From assembly GCA_015487975.1 (NCBI GenBank), contig WFOS01000019.1, forward strand, positions 1-37,224: a stretch of 37,224 bases of DNA, read 5' to 3'. Of the stretch, positions 1-8,724 are shown one piece after another. A program made the translations under genes and the position numbers. The notes beneath the pieces were generated by a model. It made no database searches and was not told the DNA's origin. It saw only the letters and a list, made by a program, of their open reading frames with translations. The DNA is from Ardenticatena sp. (GTDB lineage: Bacteria; Chloroflexota; Anaerolineae; Ardenticatenales; Ardenticatenaceae). Positions within the stretch are counted from its first letter, which is position 1. Each line of letters begins with the position of its first letter.

Positions 1-57
1 GGGATACAAACGCACCCCGCCTGACCTCGAGAGGCAAGCTCGCCTGACGTTACTTCA

Positions 58-90
58 AGGCGCGACGCACCTGCTAGGTGCGTCGCGCCT
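58..90. repeat. 33-nt perfect palindrome, left copy
   Basis: Two 15-nt arms (58-72 and 76-90) are perfect reverse complements around a 3-nt loop, gct. The same arms recur at 37121-37153 with loop gcg. Neither flank carries a T-tract, so it does not look like an intrinsic terminator. I infer a dispersed intergenic palindromic (REP-like) element. Confidence 0.8.
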
Positions 91-107
91 CAGGCCCAGC
101 AGCCCCC

Positions 108-131
108 GCCCCGCCCTGCTCCCAGCGTGTC
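108..131. repeat. GC-rich box shared in inverted orientation with window end
   Basis: The box reads GCCCCGCCCTGC followed by a GCGTGTC tail. The reverse complement of 37203-37224 reads the same except for a small indel and substitution in the middle. In both places it lies near the 33-nt palindrome. It is probably part of the same intergenic repeat family. Confidence 0.5.
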
Positions 132-421
132 GGCGACCGAAGGTCCCCTCGTGAGCCCCCACGCGCGAGAAGCAGCCAACACCAGCACGGCATAGCCCCA
201 GGCGTTCCAATCCCGTTCTCCCCTCATCAGCAACAGCGTGATAGTGTGGCACCCGACACTCAGCGCTTGGACCGCTTCCCGTTCTCACAGGAGCCCCCCC
301 CGAAGTTGAGGAGGTTTTCTTCAGGGTGCGTCGCACCCCTCCTGTCCAGGAGGTGCTCCTTTTTCAAAAAAGGCCAAACTTCAGAGGGAGCAATGCTCCC
401 CATTGGTTGCTCCCCTGCCTC
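132..421. other. Gene-free stretch at left end with small hairpins
   Basis: No convincing gene was found; open frames here are short, Arg/Pro-rich and lack a ribosome binding site. The stretch holds small inverted repeats: 324-338 (gggtgcg/cgcaccc, sharing the core GGTGCGTCGC with the 33-nt palindromes), 338-353 (cctcct/aggagg) and 386-400. The run-off of the lectin-like gene to its right enters here. Confidence 0.5.
386..400 (-). terminator. Possible weak terminator hairpin after the lectin-like gene
   Basis: A 7-bp inverted repeat (gggagca/tgctccc) lies about 20 bases past the stop of the minus-strand gene ending at 422. A T-rich run follows on the minus strand only about 15 bases later (complement of the A-run 366-371). 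The spacing is not classical, so this is a weak call. Confidence 0.3.
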
Positions 422-1198
422 TCACCACTTCCAGTGCCAATCCTTGACTTCCACGGCGTGCATCGCCCCTGCGCCTGTTTCACCCGGATAGAGGCTAATT
501 ACCTCGAATTGCAAACGAGCAGCGATTTCGGTTCCCCAACTGGCGTCTTTGGACGTTGCTGCAACCGGCAATTCGAACACGCGATTGTCAATCCGCAACC
601 GCGCACGCCCCGCCGGGATGTCCAGCCAGTAGCGCACACGATGCCAGCGATTGTCCGGCAAGAGAGAGCCAATTGGCACCCATACGCCTCCCTTTTCGCC
701 CGACCATGCTCGCAATTCCCCAAACGAAGGTGACCACGGGTTGACGACCCACTGGAACGCCAGCCCATACTCCATACGTGTATTTGCCCCATCCCACACA
801 AACAAACCACCTTCCACGGTTTCACCATTCATGTCAGGTGCATCCAGAGAAGGCGTGAATGGCAAACGGAACACGTAGTGGCATTCGTGTGCAGCGCGGA
901 GTGTGCGCTCGTCCACAATGCGTAAGAATGTGATGTTGTGCGCCATAATAGGGCGGCGTTGGATGTTCGCCTGTACGAGTGAGGATCGGCGCATATGCAC
1001 GGTGGCGATATCGTCCGAGCTCACAGGCAGTTCCCCCGGCGCGGCATACACACCATCCCCCACAACAACCGACCAGCCCTCGAGTGTTTTACCCCGCAAT
1101 CGTGAGGCTGGGCGTGCAAGCACGTTTGGTGACACCTTCCAGGGGTGTGCGAATGCAAAGGCAGCAATGGCTTCGTGGAACGTGCGGCGTGTCAACAT
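422..1198 (-). CDS. Hypothetical protein with concanavalin A/lectin-like fold
   Basis: A 258-residue protein of unknown function. The ATG at 1198 is chosen because GAGGAGGGAG lies just upstream; a longer frame to 1273 has no such site. After an N-terminal stretch (about 1-45) the protein is rich in beta-strand, aromatic and Gly residues. The segment around 175-215 (WHRVRYWLDIPAGR, then RLRIDNRVFELPV) resembles the jelly-roll strands of LamG or concanavalin A-like lectin/glucanase domains, and the C-terminus ends in WHWKW. I see no signal peptide, and the glutamates of a glycosidase site are not obvious. It follows the signalling array on the same strand after a 147-base gap that contains a hairpin, so co-transcription is uncertain. 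Carbohydrate binding is inference only. Confidence 0.65.
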   Translation of the reverse strand: MLTRRTFHEAIAAFAFAHPWKVSPNVLARPASRLRGKTLEGWSVVVGDGVYAAPGELPVSSDDIATVHMRRSSLVQANIQRRPIMAHNITFLRIVDERTLRAAHECHYVFRLPFTPSLDAPDMNGETVEGGLFVWDGANTRMEYGLAFQWVVNPWSPSFGELRAWSGEKGGVWVPIGSLLPDNRWHRVRYWLDIPAGRARLRIDNRVFELPVAATSKDASWGTEIAARLQFEVISLYPGETGAGAMHAVEVKDWHWKW

Positions 1199-1317
1199 AG
1201 GCTCCCTCCTCGATGCAATAGGCTCGGCAATGGCTTTCATTCTCAACATACACGAGGGAGCACGAAATTTCAATGAACAGATATGCCCATTTCAAAGGAG
1301 GGACCAAAGGTCTTAGC

Positions 1318-1339
1318 AAGGAGGCAAAAATGCCCCCTT
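1318..1339 (-). terminator. Hairpin after the PAS-cyclase gene
   Basis: On the minus-strand transcript AAGGGGGCA pairs with UGCCUCCUU through one G-U, with a UUUU loop, starting seven bases after the stop codon of the cyclase gene. No U-tract follows, so it may be a weak terminator or a 3'-end stabiliser. Confidence 0.35.
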
Positions 1340-1345
1340 CCATGC

Positions 1346-2425
1346 TCAGACAGAGGGGAGCAACTCGATCAATTCATACATGAGAATGGGCTCGCGGCGA
1401 TTTTTGACCATTTTCTGAGCCACGAAACGGGCTGCCACCTGATTTCCAAGCGACGACCAGGTCGTATGACTAGCATAGATGGCACCAGGTGGGGCCTGTG
1501 TGCACAAATAAAACGCAACATTGGTCGTATCACCAATTGTTGCATACTGGTAGAACTCACCACCACCAACATACCCTGCCATAATTTTGCCCGTGTGAAG
1601 GCCAAACCCAAAACGCAATAAGGGCAAACCTCGCTCGGCAATTTGTTCGGCAAAGGTGTCCAATGCAACACGTGCATTGAAAGCGGCCCGCGTAGCCCGC
1701 ATCGCATGATCTGGCTGCGCATCGGGGACATTGAAAGCAGCCATGATCATGTCGCCAGCATACTGGATGACCGTCCCACCCTGCGCCCGAATTTCATGCA
1801 CCAAGACCGCCCAATGGGCATTGAGCACATCGAACAGTTCTTCCACAGAACATGCTTCCGCAACGGCGGTAAATCCGCGGGCATCGGCAAAGAACATCGT
1901 GGCGATACGCTGCTCTCCCACGGGGGTTGGGGCATGCGTTCCTTCGATCAGGGCATCGGCCACCGAGGACGGCACAAAGCGACGCAGCACATAATCAAGA
2001 TGATCACGTGCCCGACGCAACGCCGCACGCTGCATCATCAACTCGTTGCGCTGCTGGCGCAGTTCCTGTTCCAACCGAGCACGGTCAGACACATCGAGCA
2101 AGGTAATGAGCAAAAATGATTCGCTGTCTTGAATGGCAACTGGCTCTATGGAAAGATCGAAAAAACGCCCATTGTGTGCCAGATACGGAATAGTAAAAGG
2201 AGCTCCCCCTTGCATCGCCAGCATGAACAAGTGATGTTCGACCCCCACAAGAGCCGGCAAGAGGTCGGGCAGCCACGCCCCATCTATTTCGTCATACCCC
2301 ACCCATTTGCAAAATGTCGCATTGGCATGACGAAGACGGAGTCGAGCATCTGCGAGTGCCAGCGCCAGCCGCGAATGATTATGTATCAGACGGAACACAC
2401 CATCCGCATACCGCCTGTCGCACAT
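1346..2425 (-). CDS. PAS domain plus class III nucleotidyl cyclase, active site degenerate
   Basis: The ATG at 2425 starts one base after the TGA of the upstream receiver gene, which implies translational coupling; a GTG at 2434 is the alternative. A PAS domain (about 10-112) is followed by a coiled coil (about 115-145) and a class III cyclase domain (about 170-305). Both metal-binding aspartates are kept: D181 in FADARGFT and D225 in QYAGD. Three other canonical positions differ. The purine-reading Lys of KxxGD is Q221, the residue before TIGD is Ala, and the transition-state Arg four residues after the conserved Asn (N302) is Y306. The canonical role would be cyclic nucleotide synthesis controlled by PAS. 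These changes point to a dead or altered cyclase, perhaps a regulatory partner for the complete cyclase at 14256-15353. It is the last gene of the kinase array. Confidence 0.85.
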   Translation of the reverse strand: MCDRRYADGVFRLIHNHSRLALALADARLRLRHANATFCKWVGYDEIDGAWLPDLLPALVGVEHHLFMLAMQGGAPFTIPYLAHNGRFFDLSIEPVAIQDSESFLLITLLDVSDRARLEQELRQQRNELMMQRAALRRARDHLDYVLRRFVPSSVADALIEGTHAPTPVGEQRIATMFFADARGFTAVAEACSVEELFDVLNAHWAVLVHEIRAQGGTVIQYAGDMIMAAFNVPDAQPDHAMRATRAAFNARVALDTFAEQIAERGLPLLRFGFGLHTGKIMAGYVGGGEFYQYATIGDTTNVAFYLCTQAPPGAIYASHTTWSSLGNQVAARFVAQKMVKNRREPILMYELIELLPSV

Positions 2426-2426
2426 G

Positions 2427-2825
2427 TCAAGCACCAGCTCCCTCGGGGTCGCTCAGCAAACGTTCAACCAGCGTGACCAATGCGCTCAATTCCACAGGTT
2501 TGACCAGGAAAAAGTGGGCGCCCAATTCTTCCGACAAATCGGCGTATTGCGACTCCGCCGAAATGACAATGATGAAAGTCCCTTTGTGCCGTAACTCTTT
2601 GGCACGCTCACGCAAAATATCGGTCGAACGTTCACCTTCCAGCCGAATGTCGAAAAAAACCACATCGAAGTGCTCAATGTCAAGCCAACGATTGGCTTCG
2701 GCAAGCGTAGACGCCTCGCGCACCTCGTAGCCAGCACGGCGCATGGTGCGTGCATAAATAAACCGCAAATCCTCGTCGTCTTCCAGAATCAACACACGAT
2801 GCTTGGTTTGTGCTTGGTTGCTCAT
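2427..2825 (-). CDS. Stand-alone response regulator receiver (CheY/Spo0F-like)
   Basis: A 132-residue single receiver domain with no output domain. The acidic pocket is EDDED (15-19), the predicted phosphorylated Asp is D59 in FFDI, the switch Ser is in VISA (87-90) and the conserved Lys is K109 in VKP. All catalytic residues are present, so it should accept a phosphoryl group, probably from the kinase encoded just upstream (2877-5357). AAGGAG eight bases before the ATG supports the start. Its 3' end abuts the PAS-cyclase gene. I infer that it relays phosphate or regulates the cyclase by protein contact, since it has no DNA-binding part. Confidence 0.93.
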   Translation of the reverse strand: MSNQAQTKHRVLILEDDEDLRFIYARTMRRAGYEVREASTLAEANRWLDIEHFDVVFFDIRLEGERSTDILRERAKELRHKGTFIIVISAESQYADLSEELGAHFFLVKPVELSALVTLVERLLSDPEGAGA

Positions 2826-2876
2826 TGTACAAACTCCTTATCGTTGAGTCATTGAGTGTACCGAAGTGCATATGCG

Positions 2877-5357
2877 CTACTGTGAAACAACAGCGGGCAC
2901 GCGAACGGTAAAAACGGCCCCCTCGCCAACGACACTGGCGACCTGAATACGCCCTCCCATGAGCTGTGCATACCGTTGACTGATCGCCAACCCCAGTCCG
3001 GTGCCGCCATGTTTTCGATTGCGTTCGGTGTTGATTTGATAGAAGGGGTCGAAAAGTTTCTGCAAATGTTCGCTGGCAATCCCAATGCCGGTATCGCGGA
3101 CTTCGAAGACCAGCATCTCTTGCTGATTGTCCCGTTCACCCCAGACGCGGAGTGAAATCTCTCCATCATCGGTAAATTTGATGGCATTACTCAGCAAGTT
3201 CAACAAAATTTGTCGGAGTTTGACGACATCGCCGACAAATTCATGTACACTTTCATCGATTTCCAGCGAGAACCTATTCGTACTGGCGGCAACCAACGGT
3301 TCGATATGCTGCACGATCGATTCGACCAGGTCGTGCACATCTACTTTTTGAATATCGAGTTCGGAGATGCCGGCTTCGACTTTCGTCAGGTTCAACAAAT
3401 CATTGACGACATGGAGCAAGTGTTGCGCGGCACCCAGGACACGTTCCAGCCCATGGATCAGATGCGAATCTCCCAACTCCTGCGCATCTTCGAGCAACAT
3501 TTCGGCATAGCCAATGATCACCGTGAGCGGCGTGCGTAATTCATGGCTGATATTGGCAAGGAAGGCACTTTTCGCACGGCTGGCGGCTTCGGCGGCATCA
3601 CGGGCAACTTCGAGGTCACGGATCAGGTGGCGTTGCTCCTCATAGAGTTGTGCATTACGCACAGCCAACGCCATCTGGTCGGCGGCGGCAGACATGAGGG
3701 CAACATCTTCTTCGCTGAAGAAATGCGGTTGCCCGGCAAGCAATGTCATGACACCGAGGACATCATCGTCATGCGAAATCGGTACTGCCAGCGCAGAGCC
3801 TTCCACGAACGGCGCATTGGGGTATTTTTCCCAACGCGGGTCGTTGGCAATATCATCGATACGAATCACCTGACGTTCTCGAACGGCCAGCCCCGCCACA
3901 CCACTTTTGATGGCGCGTGTTGCCAGGCGGATTTTTTCTTCCTCATCGGCCTGCTCACGTGCCAGAATGCTATGGGTGACCCGCCCTGCCCGATCGAGCA
4001 AGAAGAGACTGCCACGCGCTGCCCCTGTGGCCGAACAGGCGACATCGAGCATGTCATGCAGGGTCGCTTCCAGCGATGGCCGCCGACTGGTTGCGCGAGC
4101 AATTTCCGCCAAATTGCGGAAAAGTCTGCGCTGGGAACGCAACTCTTGTTCCACGGCAATACGCTGGGTGATATCACGGGCGATACCATGGTAGACGACG
4201 ATGGCATCACCAACACGTTCGGGGGCGGCGGTTATTTCAACGAACAGATAGGCTCCGTCGCGTCGTCGCAGACGTACATCGGTGCGAACAATACGACGTT
4301 GGCGAGCGTATTCACGGGCTTCAGCAAGCAAATGCGTATCGTCTTCATGAACCAAATCCAACACATTTTTTCCAATCCACTCATCGCGGTCCCAGCCCGT
4401 AAGGGTTTCAAATGCTGGGTTGAGCGTCAACAATGTTCCATCACTCCGCATCGCAAACACGATATCCGGGGCATATTCCACCAAAGCGCGGTAGCGATTT
4501 TCACTTGCCCGCAAGCGCTCGAATGCTTGCGCAACATCGCTCACATCTTCTGCAATCACAAGAATGTGTTCACTGTTGTCAAGGGGCACCACAGTGGCTT
4601 CGAGCGTCAAAATGGTCCCATCGGGGCGTGCCACCTGAAAACGACGAATCCAACGCCCTGTTTGCTGCAATGTCGTTCGAATTTCCTGCCACCAGGTCCT
4701 TTCTTCAAAAGAGGAAAGCCCCCATACACTCGTAAGAGATGCCCCCTGCAATTCGTCGATCGAACGACCTAACAGCACTTGCGCCATCAGATTGGCATCC
4801 ACAATACGTCCACTTTGGTCGCACAGGAAGAGCGCATCGGCGACATTGGCATACATGTGCAGCTGGTGGGCTCTATCAGGCACATCTTGCTTCAACGCAT
4901 CCCAACGCATCACGAGCGACTCACGGCGACGGCGTTCGGCTTCGGCCAACATATGTGCCACATGCACGGCAAATTGCTCATCCGCAGGGGAAAACCACTG
5001 TTGCGTTGGCGCAACCAATGCCAATACCCCAATCCACTTTTCGTTTAGAACAAGTGGCACCAAGGCATAGGGGGGATCTCGCCACACATCCCCACGTTCG
5101 AGCGTTTTGGCAACATGAGAAGGCAGCGGAGGTTGCCAGGGCCAGGCAGCATGTTCGGGGCCATATTGGGCCGCATACGCCCCCCGCCATGCCTGTGAAG
5201 CCTCGTACTGATTGAGGACAATGGTCACGGTTTGGGCGTGCGTTGTTTGGGCAACACACCGGGCAACTTCCGCGGCAACATCCCTCCAACGAGCCGAACG
5301 AATCAGCAATGTGCCGATATGCCCCAATGCATCGAGGTAGGTATGAACATCTTGCAT
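2877..5357 (-). CDS. Soluble sensor histidine kinase GAF-PAS-PAS-GAF-HisKA-HATPase
   Basis: An 826-residue protein. The ATG at 5357 is preferred over an in-frame one at 5384 because AGGGAG lies eight bases before it. Order of domains: GAF-like (about 5-140), PAS (about 165-275), PAS with PAC-type end (about 285-405), GAF (about 425-570), HisKA with H605 in ISHELRTP, and HATPase with N-box (NLLSNAIKF), G1 (DTGIGI) and G2 (GGTGLGLAIS). No membrane segment is visible, so it probably senses in the cytoplasm (ligand, redox or light through GAF/PAS); the signal is unknown. It has no attached receiver. The likely partners are the single-receiver genes on either side (5387-5764 and 2427-2825). It sits 29 bases downstream of the former, probably in the same transcript. 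Confidence 0.93.
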   Translation of the reverse strand: MQDVHTYLDALGHIGTLLIRSARWRDVAAEVARCVAQTTHAQTVTIVLNQYEASQAWRGAYAAQYGPEHAAWPWQPPLPSHVAKTLERGDVWRDPPYALVPLVLNEKWIGVLALVAPTQQWFSPADEQFAVHVAHMLAEAERRRRESLVMRWDALKQDVPDRAHQLHMYANVADALFLCDQSGRIVDANLMAQVLLGRSIDELQGASLTSVWGLSSFEERTWWQEIRTTLQQTGRWIRRFQVARPDGTILTLEATVVPLDNSEHILVIAEDVSDVAQAFERLRASENRYRALVEYAPDIVFAMRSDGTLLTLNPAFETLTGWDRDEWIGKNVLDLVHEDDTHLLAEAREYARQRRIVRTDVRLRRRDGAYLFVEITAAPERVGDAIVVYHGIARDITQRIAVEQELRSQRRLFRNLAEIARATSRRPSLEATLHDMLDVACSATGAARGSLFLLDRAGRVTHSILAREQADEEEKIRLATRAIKSGVAGLAVRERQVIRIDDIANDPRWEKYPNAPFVEGSALAVPISHDDDVLGVMTLLAGQPHFFSEEDVALMSAAADQMALAVRNAQLYEEQRHLIRDLEVARDAAEAASRAKSAFLANISHELRTPLTVIIGYAEMLLEDAQELGDSHLIHGLERVLGAAQHLLHVVNDLLNLTKVEAGISELDIQKVDVHDLVESIVQHIEPLVAASTNRFSLEIDESVHEFVGDVVKLRQILLNLLSNAIKFTDDGEISLRVWGERDNQQEMLVFEVRDTGIGIASEHLQKLFDPFYQINTERNRKHGGTGLGLAISQRYAQLMGGRIQVASVVGEGAVFTVRVPAVVSQ

Positions 5358-5386
5358 AAGAGACGCTCCCTGTACGCCACGCACAT

Positions 5387-5764
5387 TTACGAACCAGATT
5401 TCTGCACAAGTATATCGATTTTCTGCAAAAGGCGTTGGAAATCCACAGGTTTGGTTTCGTACTCATCGCATCCTGATTCCAGTGCCCGCTCACGGTCACC
5501 AATCATGGCATGTGCCGTCAACGCCAGCACCGGAATATGCGCCGTTTGGGGGTTTTGCTTGATATGTTTCGTGGCTGTCCAGCCATCCATCTTGGGCAAA
5601 CTCATATCCATGAGGATGATATCTGGCATGTGCTGGCGAATCATGGTCAGTGCTGCTTCGCCATCCGGCGCCGTGATGACATCGAACCCACGCCGCTTCA
5701 ATCGTCGCGCGAGCATATCGCGGTTCAATTCGTTGTCTTCAACCAGGAGTATGCGTGTCATCAT
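5387..5764 (-). CDS. Stand-alone response regulator receiver
   Basis: A 125-residue single receiver domain. The acidic pair is in LVEDN (7-11), the phosphorylation site is D53 in LMDMSLP, the conserved Thr is in ALTAHA and the Lys is K105 in TKPVD. The double ATG at the start (ATGATGA) overlaps the stop of the hybrid kinase gene upstream, and AGAGGAG precedes it, so the two are translationally coupled. The ELNRD motif after the acidic pair and the LTAHA motif are typical of receivers found in or next to hybrid kinases. It probably takes phosphate from the hybrid kinase or from the GAF/PAS kinase downstream. There is no output domain. Confidence 0.93.
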   Translation of the reverse strand: MMTRILLVEDNELNRDMLARRLKRRGFDVITAPDGEAALTMIRQHMPDIILMDMSLPKMDGWTATKHIKQNPQTAHIPVLALTAHAMIGDRERALESGCDEYETKPVDFQRLLQKIDILVQKSGS

Positions 5765-8724
5765 TCGTACTCCTCTTCACGTGGTTCTTGCTTTTGGGAA
5801 ACAGTCGACGCCAGAGCATTGTGCACGATGTTCAAGAATTGGGACCGATCGAAAGCGCCTTTTCGAATGATTTCTTGTGTCGAGCGTCGCAATCGCTCCC
5901 GTTCCTCGGGTGAAAGGTCCCGCGCGGTCACCACAATGACAGGGAGATTGGTAAATTCTGGGTCGGCTCTCAGCAAGGTCAAAAACCGAAAGCCATCCAT
6001 CTCCGGCATCATCAAATCAAGCAGAACGAGGTCTGGGACTCGAGCACGCACATAATCGATTGCTTCACGGCCATTTTGGGCTTCATCAGCGTGGATATGC
6101 ATACGGTCGAGTAAGCGCACCAGCAGTTCACGCATCGAAGCATCATCTTCGACGACAAGCACACGTGGGGCGGCATCAGCATCTTTGCGGTTGTCGACAT
6201 AGCGTTTCACACGGCGTGCCAGTTCTTCATATTCAACCGGTTTCTGGATGAATTCAGCAGCGCCAAGCGCAAGTGCCAGGTCGCGATCCGTCGCCACCGT
6301 GCACAAGATGACAGGAATATCGGCCGTTGTCGCATCTTGTTTGAGTGCCTGCAAGACAGTCCAGCCGTCGCTTTCCGGCATGAAGACATCCAGCACAATC
6401 ACATCGGGCAACATTTCGCGTGCCAAGCGAAGCCCCGCCGGCCCATTCGTTGCCTCAATCACAGCAAAGCCTTCACGCCGCAAGACACGCTCCATCAACT
6501 CACGCGCTTTGCGGTCGTCATCGACCACCAAGACAACAGGCATATCGGGGCGAATGACCGGCAAAACATTGGTCTCTTCTTCTAGGGCGTCGGGGAGTGT
6601 TTTGGCTTCCTCCGTCAGTGTCGAAACAATCGGCAAACGTACCCAGAACGAGCTTCCTTTCCCCCGTTCGCTCTGAACTTCGATGGTCCCACCCAGCATA
6701 TCCACATACGCCTTGGTGATTGCCAGCCCCAATCCAGTACCGCCATGTTTGCGCGTCGATGTCGGGTCAACTTGCGTAAAAGGCTGGAACAACACGGGGA
6801 TTTTTTCTTCGGGAATACCAATACCTGTATCGGAAACCTCGAAGACGATGAAATCATTGGGGCGTCTCTGCTCACGCCAGACACGTAACGATACTTTGCC
6901 ATTTTCCGTAAACTTCGCGGCATTTCCCAACAAATTGACCAGAATCTGGCGCAGTTTGGTGGCATCTGTACGCACGATGCCCACATTTTCATCGATCATG
7001 TATTCGAAGATGTTGTTGTTTTCCTCAATCAGGCCTATGACGGTGTGGACAACAGCATCAGTGATATCACGTACCGCCATCTCTTCCATGGCAACCTGCA
7101 TCCGCCCGGCTTCGATTTTGGAGATATCGAGTACATCATTGATGAGTGTGAGGAGATGGCGACCAGCACCATGAATTTTCTTCAAGTCGTCTGCCATTTC
7201 ACGGTTGCCGGCATCCAGAGCATCTTCATACAATAGTTCGCTATACCCAATAATTGCATTGAGTGGGGTGCGCAATTCGTGGCTCATATTTGCCAGGAAC
7301 GTACTTTTGGCTCGGTTGGCAGCCTCGGCTTCATCACGCGCGCGGCGCAATTCTTCTTCATGCTGGTACCGTTCGGTAATGTCTTCGATCAACAGTGCAA
7401 ACAAAGGTCGATCTGTTTCAGTAGTGATATTCATAAAACGATAGAGCAAACGCCGCTGCAAAACGACATCGTCAACTTCATATTCCCAATATTCGTTTGC
7501 TTTCAGGGATGTTTGTGCATTCTGCCAGACAGCTTCCAAATAGCAGACGGAAAGCGTGCAATGAGGATGCAATGCCTGGTGCAACGACATTTCAGCCTTT
7601 GGCGAGTGGCCAGTCCACGTTTCCAATGTCCGATTGGCACGAATAATACAGCCGCATTCATCGAGCAACGCTACCACCTGAGGGAGTTCATCGACGACTG
7701 TTTCCCACTGCTTTTGTAAAAGCGCCATTTCGCGCTGAGCACGTTCCAACGCCTCTTGCATATACCGCGATTGGGTCACATCGGTCAAAATCAAGACCCG
7801 CCACTGCGCACCTCCAAAGGGTGATGGCAACGAAGATTCATTTGCCGCCCACAATCGGCCCTTCATTTCGAAGCGCGTTTCGACAGTAATTCCCAAATCC
7901 AAAACCTCAGCCAGCGATGGGCATACGTCCTCGATGGGACGCCCGAGAACATCCTCCAAAGGCATTCCGAGCATATGCCGGGCTGCTGGGTTGACTTCGA
8001 CGATCTGTTTTTTTTCATCGAGGATGAGAACAGGATTCTGCAAATTATCGAGAACGAATTCAGCCGCAAACGTCAACGCACGACGGTCGAGGACGAAAAA
8101 AGCAACCCCCACTAGCAACAATCCAAGCGACTGAATGGTCGATGATGCGAGGGTACCAAAGTGCACGAAAATTGGAAGCGAGGCAAAAGTCAACAACAAC
8201 AGTATGACCAACGAGAAGACTCGCCAGCGTGCCTGGGGAATACGACGCCATAGAGATGGAAACAGCAAAGCCGCAGTCGCCAGTACGGGCAAGAGCACAT
8301 ACATCACTGGGAACACAACGAGTTTTGCTGGTAAACGATCATTCGCCAAAAAAAGCGCTGGTTTCATGAAATATTCCACTGGCACATCACGAACGGCAAC
8401 CAGCCAAAGCAAGTAGGGCACGAAAGAGAGCGGGAGCCATTTTGCGTATCCTGACCGTAGCCGAGCGGCGTAGGAAGCGGCAAACAGTACCAGAAACACG
8501 CCACTCACTACCATACCGAGCCCAAACGTGAAAATTCCCAGGCGTTCGAGCAACAGGCTCGTATTCAATACCGTCAGAATACCTCCTACAAATGCCAGAG
8601 AACGCCCAAACAACGTGACGGCAAAAAAGCGCCCTGCCTGTTCGTTGCGCTCACCCCACAAGGGAACGCCGGCTATGGCGAGCAAAAATGCCATTGCCAA
8701 AGGAAACAGCAAATTTTCCTGCAT
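5761..8724 (-). CDS. Membrane hybrid histidine kinase with two C-terminal receivers
   Basis: A 987-residue protein. The N-terminal 215 residues form about seven hydrophobic segments without a recognised ligand domain. Two PAS-type domains (about 222-320 and 340-452) follow, then HisKA with H482 in MSHELRTPLNA, HATPase (about 580-700, with DTGIGI and GGTGLGLAI), REC1 (about 728-845; D779, K828) and REC2 (about 853-970; D903, K955). All phosphotransfer residues are intact. The ATG shares one base with the TAA of the upstream kinase gene (TAATG) and follows GGAGGAGGGG, so it is coupled to it. It can autophosphorylate and pass phosphate to its own receivers. No Hpt domain is encoded nearby, so onward transfer must be direct or use a partner elsewhere. 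It is the largest protein of the array and a likely hub. Confidence 0.94.
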   Translation of the reverse strand: MQENLLFPLAMAFLLAIAGVPLWGERNEQAGRFFAVTLFGRSLAFVGGILTVLNTSLLLERLGIFTFGLGMVVSGVFLVLFAASYAARLRSGYAKWLPLSFVPYLLWLVAVRDVPVEYFMKPALFLANDRLPAKLVVFPVMYVLLPVLATAALLFPSLWRRIPQARWRVFSLVILLLLTFASLPIFVHFGTLASSTIQSLGLLLVGVAFFVLDRRALTFAAEFVLDNLQNPVLILDEKKQIVEVNPAARHMLGMPLEDVLGRPIEDVCPSLAEVLDLGITVETRFEMKGRLWAANESSLPSPFGGAQWRVLILTDVTQSRYMQEALERAQREMALLQKQWETVVDELPQVVALLDECGCIIRANRTLETWTGHSPKAEMSLHQALHPHCTLSVCYLEAVWQNAQTSLKANEYWEYEVDDVVLQRRLLYRFMNITTETDRPLFALLIEDITERYQHEEELRRARDEAEAANRAKSTFLANMSHELRTPLNAIIGYSELLYEDALDAGNREMADDLKKIHGAGRHLLTLINDVLDISKIEAGRMQVAMEEMAVRDITDAVVHTVIGLIEENNNIFEYMIDENVGIVRTDATKLRQILVNLLGNAAKFTENGKVSLRVWREQRRPNDFIVFEVSDTGIGIPEEKIPVLFQPFTQVDPTSTRKHGGTGLGLAITKAYVDMLGGTIEVQSERGKGSSFWVRLPIVSTLTEEAKTLPDALEEETNVLPVIRPDMPVVLVVDDDRKARELMERVLRREGFAVIEATNGPAGLRLAREMLPDVIVLDVFMPESDGWTVLQALKQDATTADIPVILCTVATDRDLALALGAAEFIQKPVEYEELARRVKRYVDNRKDADAAPRVLVVEDDASMRELLVRLLDRMHIHADEAQNGREAIDYVRARVPDLVLLDLMMPEMDGFRFLTLLRADPEFTNLPVIVVTARDLSPEERERLRRSTQEIIRKGAFDRSQFLNIVHNALASTVSQKQEPREEEYE

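Noticed and set aside
338-365. Overlapping alternative hairpins (cctcct/aggagg versus aggag/ctcct plus T-run) resembling a terminator/antiterminator switch
   Set aside because: On the plus strand no gene follows within reach, and the stems are only 5-6 bp, so a riboswitch call is not supported.
3543-4772. Long plus-strand open frame (409 codons) opposite the GAF-PAS kinase gene
   Set aside because: It is antisense to a kinase with clear motifs, has no family signature and a Cys/His/Arg-rich composition typical of a shadow frame.
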